Source of the DNA: Deltaproteobacteria bacterium
Lineage (GTDB): Bacteria > Myxococcota > Kuafuiibacteriia > Kuafuiibacteriales > Kuafuiibacteriaceae
Direction: 5' to 3'
Assembly (NCBI GenBank): GCA_011526105.1
Contig: WYAZ01000059.1
Coordinates: 62,001-126,000, forward strand
DNA: 64,000 nucleotides
Position 1 is the stretch's first letter. Every line of letters begins with the position of its first letter. This document shows, in pieces, positions 9,342 through 17,883 of the stretch. The notes beneath the pieces are model-generated. The model worked only from the letters and a program-made list of their open reading frames with translations. It did not search any database and had not been told where the DNA came from. The position numbers and the translations under genes are program-made.

Positions 9342-10901
9342 ATGCCCAGCCCCATTCACGGACCCTCGAGCACACCACCCATCACCCCGCCCTCCGGCGT
9401 CCCCGAGAGCAGCGCGGACACGAACGGGGGGGACGCCCTCGGCTCACCCAACACTACGGTCAGCCCTGGGCTGGCGACGACCGCGTCTCCGTCGGTGGCG
9501 GCAGAAGACGGGCTCTCGCGACTGAACGGTCTCGTGCAGAAGGACAAGGCCAAAGGGGAGAAGGTCGTGGACGTCTTTGGGCAGCCCAGCAGCCGCACCT
9601 CGACGTCGGTGACCTATCGGATGAATCGCGTCGTGAAACCGGGGGAGTCCATCTACCTCATGGTTCCCGCGGAGCTGCGCGAGCGACCCGTCAACTTCAT
9701 CGTGCTCGCGCATCGTCAGGACCCAAGCGCCGACACCGACTCCGACAAGAGTGACAAATGGGACGATACCCCTGGCCTCAGCTCGGTCCAAGTTCACGCA
9801 TTCGATCAGCCCGCGGGGCAGGCGTGGCGGTACTGGGGTGGCTCTGCCAGCGGGGCTCAGGGCGCCAAGTTCGCCGAGGTCAGCTACAGCCCGGAGATCG
9901 AGAACCTCTATGAGTGGACCAAGCTCGGACACCACGGGGTCGATAGCGGCGACTTCTCCAAGGAGCCGCTCCATGTGGACGCGCTCCGAGTGCGTTCCGT
10001 CGGCGAGGACCCAGTTCAGATCTCGGAGGTGACCCTCAAGGTCGCGCCACGTCCTCCGGACATGGTGCTCGAGAAGGTGTTTACGCCCGGCACGGTGCTC
10101 GGCGATCCAGTGACGGGCGCCGGCAGGAAGTACGGCGGAGGTCAGGGGTACGGCGGAAAGTTTCCCGGCGCACTCGAGCTGTCTGGCTACGGGTCCGGGG
10201 GGACGGGGGCGGCTCACCTTCCGGCCGGGTGGAAGATGGTCGGCGGACGCCTCGAGATTGATCTGCCGCCCGGGAAGCTCATCACGCACGTCGATATCGC
10301 CGGTGGTGACTCCCACCCGGACGGCATCACCAACAGCGATGGCGGCACTGGGACCAAGGGCTGGTCCAAGCTATCGATCGGCCTCGCCAGGGCCAGCGGG
10401 ACGACCGATTGGTTCGTGAGCAGCGAGAACGTCCCACCGGAAGGCGTGCTCGGCGGTGCGCCCACCGATGGCAAGTACGTGACGAAGCCCGGCGACAAGG
10501 TCATCGTCCGCGCGTCTTCAGACACCACCTACGTGATGGCGGCGAGGGTCGGCCTGCTCTCCTCTGCGAGTGAGCCGCCGCCGGGAGAAGAGCAGAAGCC
10601 CATCGAGTTCTCTCAGACTACGAAGGCGCCGAAGGGCACTTGGAAACGCTTTGGGCCCTTCGAGGCGAGTGCCGCCACCAAGGTGCGAGTCGCTATCGAC
10701 GGCGAGAGCGGGAACGCGGATCTCTACGTTCGAAAGGGCACGCAGCCGAACACGCAGAAGTACGACGCGCGCTCGAAGCAGGACGGCAGCCACGAGGCGC
10801 TCGAGATCGGACTCGCCGCGGGAGAGAAGCTCTTTGTGGCGGTTCGGGGTCGGGGCGCGGGTTCCAACCCCTTTGAGATCAAGGTCGAAGAGATCGCCTG
10901 A
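9342..10901 (+). CDS. Hypothetical protein with C-terminal PPC-like domain
   Basis: 519 residues, ATG start; I do not recognise the family over most of its length. Residues 1-55 are a Pro/Ser/Thr-rich, disordered-looking leader without a hydrophobic signal peptide. Residues 80-410 are beta-rich and glycine-rich, with motifs such as KYGGGQGYGGKFPGALELSGYG and VDIAGGDSHPDGITNSDGG; these resemble ligand-binding jelly-roll or extracellular matrix modules. The last ~95 residues (WKRFGPFEASAATKVRV...ADLYVRKG...LFVAVRGRGA) look like a bacterial pre-peptidase C-terminal (PPC) domain, common in exported proteins. With no Sec signal, export by another route or an intracellular role are both open. No catalytic motif is visible. 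Confidence 0.6.
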   Translation: MPSPIHGPSSTPPITPPSGVPESSADTNGGDALGSPNTTVSPGLATTASPSVAAEDGLSRLNGLVQKDKAKGEKVVDVFGQPSSRTSTSVTYRMNRVVKPGESIYLMVPAELRERPVNFIVLAHRQDPSADTDSDKSDKWDDTPGLSSVQVHAFDQPAGQAWRYWGGSASGAQGAKFAEVSYSPEIENLYEWTKLGHHGVDSGDFSKEPLHVDALRVRSVGEDPVQISEVTLKVAPRPPDMVLEKVFTPGTVLGDPVTGAGRKYGGGQGYGGKFPGALELSGYGSGGTGAAHLPAGWKMVGGRLEIDLPPGKLITHVDIAGGDSHPDGITNSDGGTGTKGWSKLSIGLARASGTTDWFVSSENVPPEGVLGGAPTDGKYVTKPGDKVIVRASSDTTYVMAARVGLLSSASEPPPGEEQKPIEFSQTTKAPKGTWKRFGPFEASAATKVRVAIDGESGNADLYVRKGTQPNTQKYDARSKQDGSHEALEIGLAAGEKLFVAVRGRGAGSNPFEIKVEEIA

Positions 10902-10919
10902 GCCTGGTAGAAGGCCAGG

Positions 10920-13160
10920 ATGGGCAAGGGCCGAACGAGAAAGACTGAAAAAGGCTCCGCACGTCCCGATAGCGGCCCTGATCAACGCTACTGGGTGGCG
11001 GGGCTGTCGCTTGCGCTCGGGCTGCTCTTTGGGAGCGCCGCCTTCTACCTGCCATGGAAGCTCGTCACGGTCTTCAGCCTGCTGACCAGCCTCCTCGCCG
11101 CCTCGCATCTGTCGACCGCGATCCTCGCGCTGCTCGGTCATCGACGCTGGCGCACGAGTTGGCGCCTCCATGCGTTCGCCGCTCTCGCCTGGCTGTTGTA
11201 CCTCGCTTGGGTGGTGGTGAGCTCGGCCACGCACATCGCGGGGCTCTACGGCTCGCTCGGAAGCGGACTCGCAGCGGCGCTCGCGGCGGCGTTTGCACCG
11301 GCGGTGCTCGTCACGCTTCCAAGTTCGTTGTGGGCGATCAGCGCCACCGGCGGACTGAGAGGTCGACCACTGGGACTGACTTCCCTCGTCGTGCTCTTTG
11401 TCCTGGTGCTGGACCCTTCGTGGCGCTACGTCGGTGGACTCGGAGACGCACGCGCCGCGGAGTCGCTCGAGCTCGATCGTGTGCTCGAACCGGCGGCCAA
11501 GGTGCTCGTTGCGTCTTCGAGCGTTGGTCTCGCGCGGATCTCTCCTTCGGGCGCCATCGAATGCGAGCGGCCACCGGCAGAGGCCGAGACCGCATTCGTT
11601 TACTCGCGGCAGGGCGTTCAGACGCAGTCGCGCTGTCTGCAGGCGAACGACGCCGACGGTCTCGAAGCGCGGGTCCAGGCCTTCGTAGAGTCGGAGGGTC
11701 GAGGCGCGCCCATCGTCGTGGACCTCGTGACACGAACGCGAAGCCTGGCGCCCCACACCCCCTTGGTGGCCGGCTTTCTCGTACGTCCGGGGCTCGACGG
11801 CGTTTGTCTCGACCGCCAGTGCCTCTCGGCCTGGCAGCTCGTCGCGCTCGACGAGTTCAATGCGTACACGCCGGTCGAGTTCATTCAGGATCTACGCCTC
11901 GGGGTCGATCCCGAGCGTCTGCGTCGACACTTTGGGAAGGAAGGCCGAGGCTTCGAAGGCCTCTCCGCCGTCGCCACGCGTACCTACGTGCTGAACGGCG
12001 GTGAGCTGAGGCGGCTGCGGCGCATGCGGGCCGAGCGTCCCGGGCTCAACTCACGGACCGTGGCGCAGGCGATTTCGGCAGCGCGAGCTTTTCTTCTGCA
12101 GGCGCAGGCCGAGGACGGTCGCTTCATGTACCTCGTTCACCCCTTCACCGGCGAGGTCTCGTACCAAGGCTTCTCCGTGCCCCGGCAAGCCGGCACGACG
12201 CTCGCGTTGTGTGAGGTTGGCGGCCAAGGGGCGGAGGTCGATCGCGTGGTCGCGCGCTCGCTCGCGATGCTCGAGACCCTGCTCGTGAAGCACGGCGAGC
12301 TCGGGGTGCTCTTGTATCCGCCGGGCGTTCAGGCGAGGGAGTCCAGCCTCGGTCCGGCGGCCCTGTCGCTCATCGCTTTTCTCGCCTGCCGCGATCGCGT
12401 GGGGCCCAAGCACGACGAGTTGATCGGGCGCATCGGGCGGCTCCTTCTGGTCCTTCTTCGCGAGGACGGCAGCTTCAGGCCGCGTTATGACTTGCAGGAA
12501 GGCCTGCCGGTAGAGGGACCTCAGGTCCTGTATGCCGCCGGTCAAGGCATCTTCGCTCTGGTTCTGCTGGAGGCCCTCGCGGCTTCGGTTCATCATCCGA
12601 GCTTTCCGGAGGCCAAGGCGCTCCAGTCGGGGGTCGAGCGCGCGATGGGCTACATCGCTGGCGCCTACTGGGACATGGCGGTGCGCGACTTCTTCTTCAT
12701 TGAGGAGAACTGGAACTGCCTGGCCGCTCGCGCCGCGCTCGGTCATCACCGACACGAGGCCTATGAGCGTTTCTGCATCGACTACGTTCGCTTCAAACTC
12801 CGCTACATGTTCGACGAAGACGATTCGATCGATTCTGACTATCTGGGCGCATACAGCTTCGCGAACGTCACGGTCCCCTACAATACTCCGACCGCCGGCT
12901 TCGCCGAAGCCGCCTCCGCCGCCATCGAGGTGGCGAGGAAGCGCGGTGAGCCCACTCGAGATCTCGAGCGCGCGGTCCAGGGGGCGATGGGCTACCTACT
13001 CTTCGCTCAATGGCACGAGGAGGACTGCTTTGCGTGCACGGAGGCCGTGCGCATCCCCGGGGCCTTCAGCGAGTCCCTCTCTTCGCCGGTGATCCGCATC
13101 GACTACGTGCAGCACTCGCTCGCGGGTCTGGGGCATGGGGCCCGTGCGCTCGGGTTGTGA
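10920..13160 (+). CDS. Membrane protein with C-terminal alpha/alpha-toroid-like domain, function unknown
   Basis: 746 residues, ATG start. The N-terminus is basic, followed by about five hydrophobic segments between residues 22 and 165. A mixed region follows (about 180-390). The C-terminal ~350 residues (from TVAQAISAARAFLLQAQAEDGRF) have the helical-hairpin spacing of an alpha/alpha toroid, as in lanthionine-cyclase or prenyltransferase-like folds. They include FSVPRQAGTTLAL, EENWNCLAARAAL and SPVIRIDYVQHSLAGL, and conserved-looking Cys/His (CFACTEA, DYVQHS) that could bind a metal. I cannot assign a reaction. It may act on an envelope polymer or on an exported peptide (inference). A 5-bp stem hairpin at 10903-10919 abuts the start codon and holds the Shine-Dalgarno bases in its loop. 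Confidence 0.6.
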   Translation: MGKGRTRKTEKGSARPDSGPDQRYWVAGLSLALGLLFGSAAFYLPWKLVTVFSLLTSLLAASHLSTAILALLGHRRWRTSWRLHAFAALAWLLYLAWVVVSSATHIAGLYGSLGSGLAAALAAAFAPAVLVTLPSSLWAISATGGLRGRPLGLTSLVVLFVLVLDPSWRYVGGLGDARAAESLELDRVLEPAAKVLVASSSVGLARISPSGAIECERPPAEAETAFVYSRQGVQTQSRCLQANDADGLEARVQAFVESEGRGAPIVVDLVTRTRSLAPHTPLVAGFLVRPGLDGVCLDRQCLSAWQLVALDEFNAYTPVEFIQDLRLGVDPERLRRHFGKEGRGFEGLSAVATRTYVLNGGELRRLRRMRAERPGLNSRTVAQAISAARAFLLQAQAEDGRFMYLVHPFTGEVSYQGFSVPRQAGTTLALCEVGGQGAEVDRVVARSLAMLETLLVKHGELGVLLYPPGVQARESSLGPAALSLIAFLACRDRVGPKHDELIGRIGRLLLVLLREDGSFRPRYDLQEGLPVEGPQVLYAAGQGIFALVLLEALAASVHHPSFPEAKALQSGVERAMGYIAGAYWDMAVRDFFFIEENWNCLAARAALGHHRHEAYERFCIDYVRFKLRYMFDEDDSIDSDYLGAYSFANVTVPYNTPTAGFAEAASAAIEVARKRGEPTRDLERAVQGAMGYLLFAQWHEEDCFACTEAVRIPGAFSESLSSPVIRIDYVQHSLAGLGHGARALGL

Positions 13161-13204
13161 AGAAGAGCTCCAGGAGAACCGGCGTCAGCCAAAGGCGATG
13201 CGGC

Positions 13205-14008
13205 TCATGAGGTCGACTCCGTCTCGGCGCTCGTGTCTGCCTCTTTGGGCTCAGGTGGTGCGACGTGTTCGATCCGGTTTCCGAGTTGGTGGGTGACCAG
13301 GAGGCTGCGGCTCGATCGAAGCACCAAGGCGTCCATGTCCAAAATCACGTAGCGGGCGTCGCGTTTGTCGAGGATCTTGGCCTCCTTCATGTTCTGAAGG
13401 ATGTTGTTCACCGCTTTTCGGCTGACCGCGAGATCGCGCGAGATGCCATCCTGGGTGAGTGCGGTCTCGATGCGAATGCCGTCTGGGGTCTCGACGCCAG
13501 AGAGCTGAGCATAGTCGAGCAAGAGGTTGGAGAAACGTCGCTCGACGTCGGCGAAGGCGAGCGCGCGTTGACGATCGCTCGCGACGCACAGCCGGGTCGC
13601 GAGGTCCTGAACCAGGACGCGCGTGAACTCCGGATACGAGTTCACGAGTGTCATGAACACGTTGGCGGGGACGTAGAGGATGTCGCTGTCTTGAATCGTC
13701 CGGGCGTTGGGCATGATCGCAATTCCGGTGAGGACCTCCATCTCGCACATGAGCGCCGGTCCTCGGAACAGCTTGACGAGCAGCTCCGATCCCGACGGGT
13801 CGATGTAGAAGACACGCATCGCGCCGCTCAGCAGACACAACACATGGGTCGCCGGATCGCCGGTCTTGAGCACCGGTCGATTGGGTCTGAAGTGGATGAC
13901 CTTGCTCGCGCGAACGACGTTGGTGAGCACGGACTCGCTCAAGGACGCGAGCAGCTTGTGCTGACGGGCGACCTCGAGAACCTCGGCTTCGCTCGGCATG
14001 GTGGGCAT
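13205..14008 (-). CDS. Crp/Fnr-family transcriptional regulator
   Basis: 267 residues, ATG start. A cyclic-nucleotide-binding-type beta-roll occupies about 15-140 (HFRPNRPVLKTGDPATHVLCLLSGAMRVF is typical). The long helix follows, then a Crp-type winged helix near 165-225 with recognition segment TQDGISRDLAVSRKAVNNILQNMKEAKIL. No FNR-type cysteine cluster is visible, and the phosphate-binding cassette is not a clear match to cAMP-binding Crp, so the ligand is unknown. The C-terminal ~20 residues are acidic and disordered-looking. It is divergent from the GH13-like gene at 14087, with 78 bp between the start codons, so that gene is a plausible target (inference). It ends 44 bp from the convergent membrane-protein gene. 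Confidence 0.85.
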   Translation of the reverse strand: MPTMPSEAEVLEVARQHKLLASLSESVLTNVVRASKVIHFRPNRPVLKTGDPATHVLCLLSGAMRVFYIDPSGSELLVKLFRGPALMCEMEVLTGIAIMPNARTIQDSDILYVPANVFMTLVNSYPEFTRVLVQDLATRLCVASDRQRALAFADVERRFSNLLLDYAQLSGVETPDGIRIETALTQDGISRDLAVSRKAVNNILQNMKEAKILDKRDARYVILDMDALVLRSSRSLLVTHQLGNRIEHVAPPEPKEADTSAETESTS

Positions 14009-14068
14009 CCTCCGGCGCTCTGGGGCCCACGTCTAGTGCCCCCCCGGAGGTGCTCCGGTGCCGGGAGC

Positions 14069-14077
14069 TGGTATACT
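14069..14077 (+). promoter_or_regulatory. Candidate extended -10 promoter for the GH13-like gene
   Basis: TGGTATACT fits an extended -10 (TG-n-TATACT). The predicted transcription start, about 14084, is only 3 nt from the ATG at 14087, so the mRNA would be essentially leaderless. No good -35 is visible, which is tolerated for extended -10 promoters. Confidence 0.35.
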
Positions 14078-14086
14078 GGGCCTGGG

Positions 14087-15625
14087 ATGTCCCCCAAAAT
14101 CCTCCCAGGGCTCGGCGCACCGCCCGGCGTCAAGCCCGAGAACGAGTCGGCGGCACCTCCCAAGCCCGACCCGCGCGCGTTCAAGCCCGACCCCTCGGTG
14201 ATGTATCAGGCGCCCACCGAGCCTCGGCGTGGCCCGGAGGCTCATTCGGCTCACGTCCCCGCGGAGCTCGAACGGAAGCCCCCACCCGCGCTGTATCAGA
14301 GCACGCACTTCGAGGCGCCCGAAAGCTTCATGGCAAAGGAGGACATCGATCTGGCGAAGCGCCTCTGCCACCGAATCGACGGAGAGGCGTGGCCTCAGCT
14401 CTACGGGGCGTTTCAGGCCGAGCTGCAGGCGGCGAGAGGACTGGCGAGCGTCGCCGAGTCGAGTGGTTCTTCGGCGGGCCGAGCCTGGTGCGCCACGCCC
14501 TGGTTCTACACACATCTCGACGAGCACGACACGAGCGCGGGGGAGGGTTCGAGGTCTGGATCTGGCCTGAGGCAGGCGAGGGCGCTCGGTTTTCGCAATG
14601 TGGGTTTGCTCGATGCGACGGAGGACCTCGAGCTCGACCTGCACGCGCCTGAGGCGCGCGCGCTCGAACTCCGAGTCACGACCGCCCTAAACCTCGGGGC
14701 CACGAGCTGGGTGCGCGACCCCCGATGGCTCGCCGATACGCTTCGTGAGGTGGCGGCCGAGCTTCGGCGTGGCGTGTCGGGGGTCCGAACCCACGGCATC
14801 GATCGGGTCGCGGCCGAGTCGGGCGAGAAGCCGCGCACCAGCGCCGCCGCCCACGCATTTCAAGCCTTGCTCAAGCTCTACCTGCGAGTGCTGGGCCCGC
14901 ACGCGATCATAGTGCCGGAGCTCCAACACGCCTTTGCGCTCGCCTCCGTTCACGCCGGGGGTTCGCTCGAACTCGAGGGGGTCGCGTCACCCAGCGAGGG
15001 GGATCTCATCCACTGGCACGAGGGCATGCTCGCGCTGCGAACGGCGCTCGAATCCGCCGACCGAGGCCCTCTGGATGACGCGCTCGAGGCTCTGCCCACC
15101 TTGCTTCACGGTGCGCGAAGGCTCTGTTCCTTGGAGCATCATGATCAACCGGGTACGGTCGTCGAGCTGGTGGGGTGGAGCCCCGAGCGGCTCGCTCTGG
15201 CCTTCACGCTGCTCTACTTCCTTCCCGTGACCCCGATGGTCTATGCGAAGTCGGCTCGTGCGCTGCCCGCGGCCCGCGTGACACTCCGGCTGCTCAATCG
15301 CCTGCGGGCCCGAGACCGACTCCTCGCAGAGGCCGACCTGCAGGCGGTGAGCCCAGAGGATCCTCGAACGCTCTTCTGGTATCGACCGAGCCTGGTGGAG
15401 GGGCAGTCCGCGCTCGCGCTGGCCGCGAACCTCTCGGGAGCAGAGCTCGAGGTCTCCGTCCCCAGAAGCCGGCTCGAACGGGCTGCCCTCGGCGGACTCA
15501 ATCGCTTGAGGACGCTCGGACGTGCTCGCTCGCGCGGACGCTGCGATGACTCGGGGCTGTCGCTGTCGCTACCGCCCCATGGCTTCGCGCTCTACGAGGT
15601 CGAGTCGGATCAAGACAGCTCGTAG
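14087..15625 (+). CDS. GH13-like protein lacking the catalytic nucleophile
   Basis: 512 residues. I place the start at ATG 14087 because the same frame upstream runs antisense through the Crp gene. A Pro-rich tail (1-75) precedes a degenerate alpha-amylase-type barrel. The beta-4 motif G-F-R-x-D reads GVRTHGID, so Arg234 is kept but the nucleophile Asp is His236. The beta-5 acid is probably Glu278 (IIVPELQHAF), and the beta-7 His-Asp is H352-D353 (LEHHDQPG). The segment with TSAAAHAFQALLKLYLRVLGPHAIIVPE resembles the sucrose-phosphorylase-like branch (GH13_18). A C-terminal beta-sandwich (LALAANLSG...LPPHGFALYEV) completes the fold. A hydrolase or transglycosidase reaction is therefore unlikely; a carbohydrate-sensing or scaffold role is possible. 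The alignment is by eye. Confidence 0.6.
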   Translation: MSPKILPGLGAPPGVKPENESAAPPKPDPRAFKPDPSVMYQAPTEPRRGPEAHSAHVPAELERKPPPALYQSTHFEAPESFMAKEDIDLAKRLCHRIDGEAWPQLYGAFQAELQAARGLASVAESSGSSAGRAWCATPWFYTHLDEHDTSAGEGSRSGSGLRQARALGFRNVGLLDATEDLELDLHAPEARALELRVTTALNLGATSWVRDPRWLADTLREVAAELRRGVSGVRTHGIDRVAAESGEKPRTSAAAHAFQALLKLYLRVLGPHAIIVPELQHAFALASVHAGGSLELEGVASPSEGDLIHWHEGMLALRTALESADRGPLDDALEALPTLLHGARRLCSLEHHDQPGTVVELVGWSPERLALAFTLLYFLPVTPMVYAKSARALPAARVTLRLLNRLRARDRLLAEADLQAVSPEDPRTLFWYRPSLVEGQSALALAANLSGAELEVSVPRSRLERAALGGLNRLRTLGRARSRGRCDDSGLSLSLPPHGFALYEVESDQDSS

Positions 15626-16155
15626 ACGGACGCGAATCCAGAGCGCACCTCTTCCGAGTCTGGGTGGCACAACCACTGCATCTTCAGCTTTCGAGGCACG
15701 CGGATCTTGGTGGGTGCCTCGAAGGTGCCGAAGACGAAGTCCCAGATGGGTGAGGTCACCCCGTGGTTCGCGCGCGGGTTCTCGAAGTGGTGGTGGAAGT
15801 GATGCCGCCGAAGGTATCGCGCGTACGGGCCGAAGCCGGGGTGCGTGTGCGCTCGACGGTGAATCACCTCGTACGTCACGTACATCGAGACAAAGGAGCT
15901 GCCGAAGATGGCGCCGAGCGGTAGCCCGACGACGGCCGAGGCCAGTGGGCCAATGAGCGCGAGGGCCGCGACAGCGACGATGGCCTTCTTCCACGACGGT
16001 GCGAAGTAGTCGCCCAGGCTGTGGTGCCGCGTGTGCTCGACGGAGAAGGGGTTGGGCATCGTCCTTCGGTCGTGGCCCAGGAATCGGTGAAGCAGGTATT
16101 CACACAGGCTCCAGGTCATGACCCCGACCAGGGCCGCGACGACGAGTCGGGTCAT
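15610..16155 (-). CDS. Sterol desaturase/fatty acid hydroxylase superfamily protein
   Basis: 181 residues, ATG start. An integral-membrane di-iron hydroxylase: His clusters are in EYLLHRFLGH, EHTRHH, EVIHRRAHTH and HHFHHHFENPRANHG. Hydrophobic segments lie at 2-20 and about 58-95. The pattern ending SPIWDFVFGTF is typical of the carotenoid/fatty-acid hydroxylase branch. Substrates in this superfamily range from fatty acyl chains to sterols and carotenoids, and the sequence does not decide between them. Its ATG overlaps the amidohydrolase stop (ATGA), so it is translationally coupled to that gene. Its 3' end overlaps the convergent GH13-like gene by 16 bp. Confidence 0.85.
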   Translation of the reverse strand: MTRLVVAALVGVMTWSLCEYLLHRFLGHDRRTMPNPFSVEHTRHHSLGDYFAPSWKKAIVAVAALALIGPLASAVVGLPLGAIFGSSFVSMYVTYEVIHRRAHTHPGFGPYARYLRRHHFHHHFENPRANHGVTSPIWDFVFGTFEAPTKIRVPRKLKMQWLCHPDSEEVRSGFASVYELS

Positions 16156-17879
16156 CGGGATCGGCCTCCGTGGGGCCCCTCTTGCACGCCGCGGAGCAGC
16201 CGCCCCGGGCGCGCCCCCGTTCGCTCGTCTTGCTCGCTCACGAAGGTGCCGGAGACCAAGGTGGCTCGGTAGCCGCGGGCGCCTTGGACAAAGCGACGCC
16301 CCCCGGCCGGGAGGTCGTAGGCGATGCGAGGGGCTTCGAGGGTCAGCGCGTCCCAGTCGATCACGTTCAGGTCCGCGCGGTAGCCCCGCTTGATGATGCC
16401 GCGATCTCGGAGGCCGTAGAGCTCGGCGGAGTCGAGCGTTTGGCCCTTCACGACCTGCTCGAGCGGGATGCGTGGCCCCCGATGGCGATCGCGGGCCCAG
16501 TGGGTGAGCATGAAGGTGGGCATGCTCACGTCGCAGATGGCGCCGCAGTGCGCGCCTCCGTCCGCGAGGCCGAGCACGGTGCCTGGATGCACGAGCATCT
16601 GGCGCAAGGCTTCGTGATCGAAGCCCGAGTAGCCGAAGATCGGGAAGTACACCACGCCGCGGCCGTCGTGCTCCATGAGCCAGTCATACACGACCTCTCG
16701 CGCCGTACACCCGAGCGCCTGGGCCATCGCGGCGGCGCTTTGATTCTGCTCCGGCTCATAGTCGGGGGTCGCGCCGAGTTGAAACATCTTGTGGAAGCTC
16801 GCGAGGATGTAGTCCTCGAACTCGCCCAAGGAGAACGGCGTGTCGCCGACGATCGCACGACGGACCTCGGGTCGCCGGAGCTGGGCGATGCGCTCGTTCA
16901 CGGGGAGGTGCATCAGCTCGAGGTAGTGCGGCGAACTCAAGAACGGGTTGACGGTGCCCTCCCAGGACATGAGCACGCCGGCGGGTCGACCGGCGACCTG
17001 AGCCCGGATGGGCAGTCCCTCCGCCACGAGTCGGTCGAGTTCGCCCAGCAAGTCGCGATAGAGCTCCGGCGCCGGATCGGTCTGGAGCAGGTTGAAGCTC
17101 ACCGGCAGCCGGAACTCACGCGCGATTTGGGTCATCCAAGGGAGTTCTTTTGGCATGTCCACATGGTTCGACGTCATCTGAAAGACCGCGCGTCTCTGGG
17201 CTCGGGACATGCCTCGCGCGATCTCTAGGAGCTCCTCGGCAGGGGCGAAGGTCCCCGGGACGTGGACGCCATCGGAGCCTTTGTGCAGCAGCGTGCGTGA
17301 GGTGGAGAAGCCGAGCGCGCCCGCGCGGATGGCCTCCTCGGTCAGCGCCGCCATCCGAGAGAGGTCCTCGCGCGTGGCCGCGTCGTAAGAGCGGTCGCGC
17401 ATGACGTAGGCGCGGAGTGGGCCGTGCGGGACCTGCGTCGCAAAGTCGACCGCGGCCTCGATCGGCGCGAGCGCGCTGAGGTACTCGGGGAACGATTCCC
17501 AGGACCAGCGAATGCCTTCGTGCATCGCGGCGCCGGGGATGTCTTCGACCCCTTCCATGAGGCTGATGAGCCAGTCGTGACGGTCGGGCGCGGCGGGCGC
17601 AAAACCCACCCCGCAGTTGCCCATGACCACGGTGGTGACACCGTGCCAGCTCGAAGGTGAGACCTCGCCATCCCAGGTGACCTGCGCGTCGTAGTGGGTA
17701 TGCGCATCGACGAAGCCGGGCGTGACGATCAGGCCGCTGGCATCGATCTCGCGTCGCGCTCGGCCGAGATCTCGTCCCACGCCGGTAATGAGCGCTCCGT
17801 CGACCGCGACGTCAGCCTCGAAACGCTCAGCCCCAGTGCCGTCGACGATGGTTCCGTTCTTGATGATGAGGTCGTGCAT
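16152..17879 (-). CDS. N-acyl-D-amino-acid deacylase-like amidohydrolase
   Basis: 575 residues, ATG start. A metal-dependent amidohydrolase of the D-aminoacylase type. The N-terminal composite beta domain begins DLIIKNGTIVDGTG, followed by PGFVDAHTHYDAQVTWD (H-x-H metal site), GVTTVVMGNCGVGFAP with the Cys seen as metal ligand in D-aminoacylases, and later SNHVDMP and LADGGAHCG. These enzymes remove acyl groups from N-acyl-D-amino acids or act on related amides; the natural substrate here is not determined. It is encoded 4 bp after a TetR regulator and is coupled to a membrane hydroxylase gene. The operon may modify or degrade an acylated or lipid-like compound (inference). Confidence 0.85.
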   Translation of the reverse strand: MHDLIIKNGTIVDGTGAERFEADVAVDGALITGVGRDLGRARREIDASGLIVTPGFVDAHTHYDAQVTWDGEVSPSSWHGVTTVVMGNCGVGFAPAAPDRHDWLISLMEGVEDIPGAAMHEGIRWSWESFPEYLSALAPIEAAVDFATQVPHGPLRAYVMRDRSYDAATREDLSRMAALTEEAIRAGALGFSTSRTLLHKGSDGVHVPGTFAPAEELLEIARGMSRAQRRAVFQMTSNHVDMPKELPWMTQIAREFRLPVSFNLLQTDPAPELYRDLLGELDRLVAEGLPIRAQVAGRPAGVLMSWEGTVNPFLSSPHYLELMHLPVNERIAQLRRPEVRRAIVGDTPFSLGEFEDYILASFHKMFQLGATPDYEPEQNQSAAAMAQALGCTAREVVYDWLMEHDGRGVVYFPIFGYSGFDHEALRQMLVHPGTVLGLADGGAHCGAICDVSMPTFMLTHWARDRHRGPRIPLEQVVKGQTLDSAELYGLRDRGIIKRGYRADLNVIDWDALTLEAPRIAYDLPAGGRRFVQGARGYRATLVSGTFVSEQDERTGARPGRLLRGVQEGPHGGRSR

Positions 17880-17883
17880 GCGT

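Noticed and set aside
13265-14086. Long open frame upstream of the GH13-like start
   Set aside because: It lies antisense to the intact Crp/Fnr gene and shows no family similarity; the ATG at 14087 follows a promoter-like TATACT.
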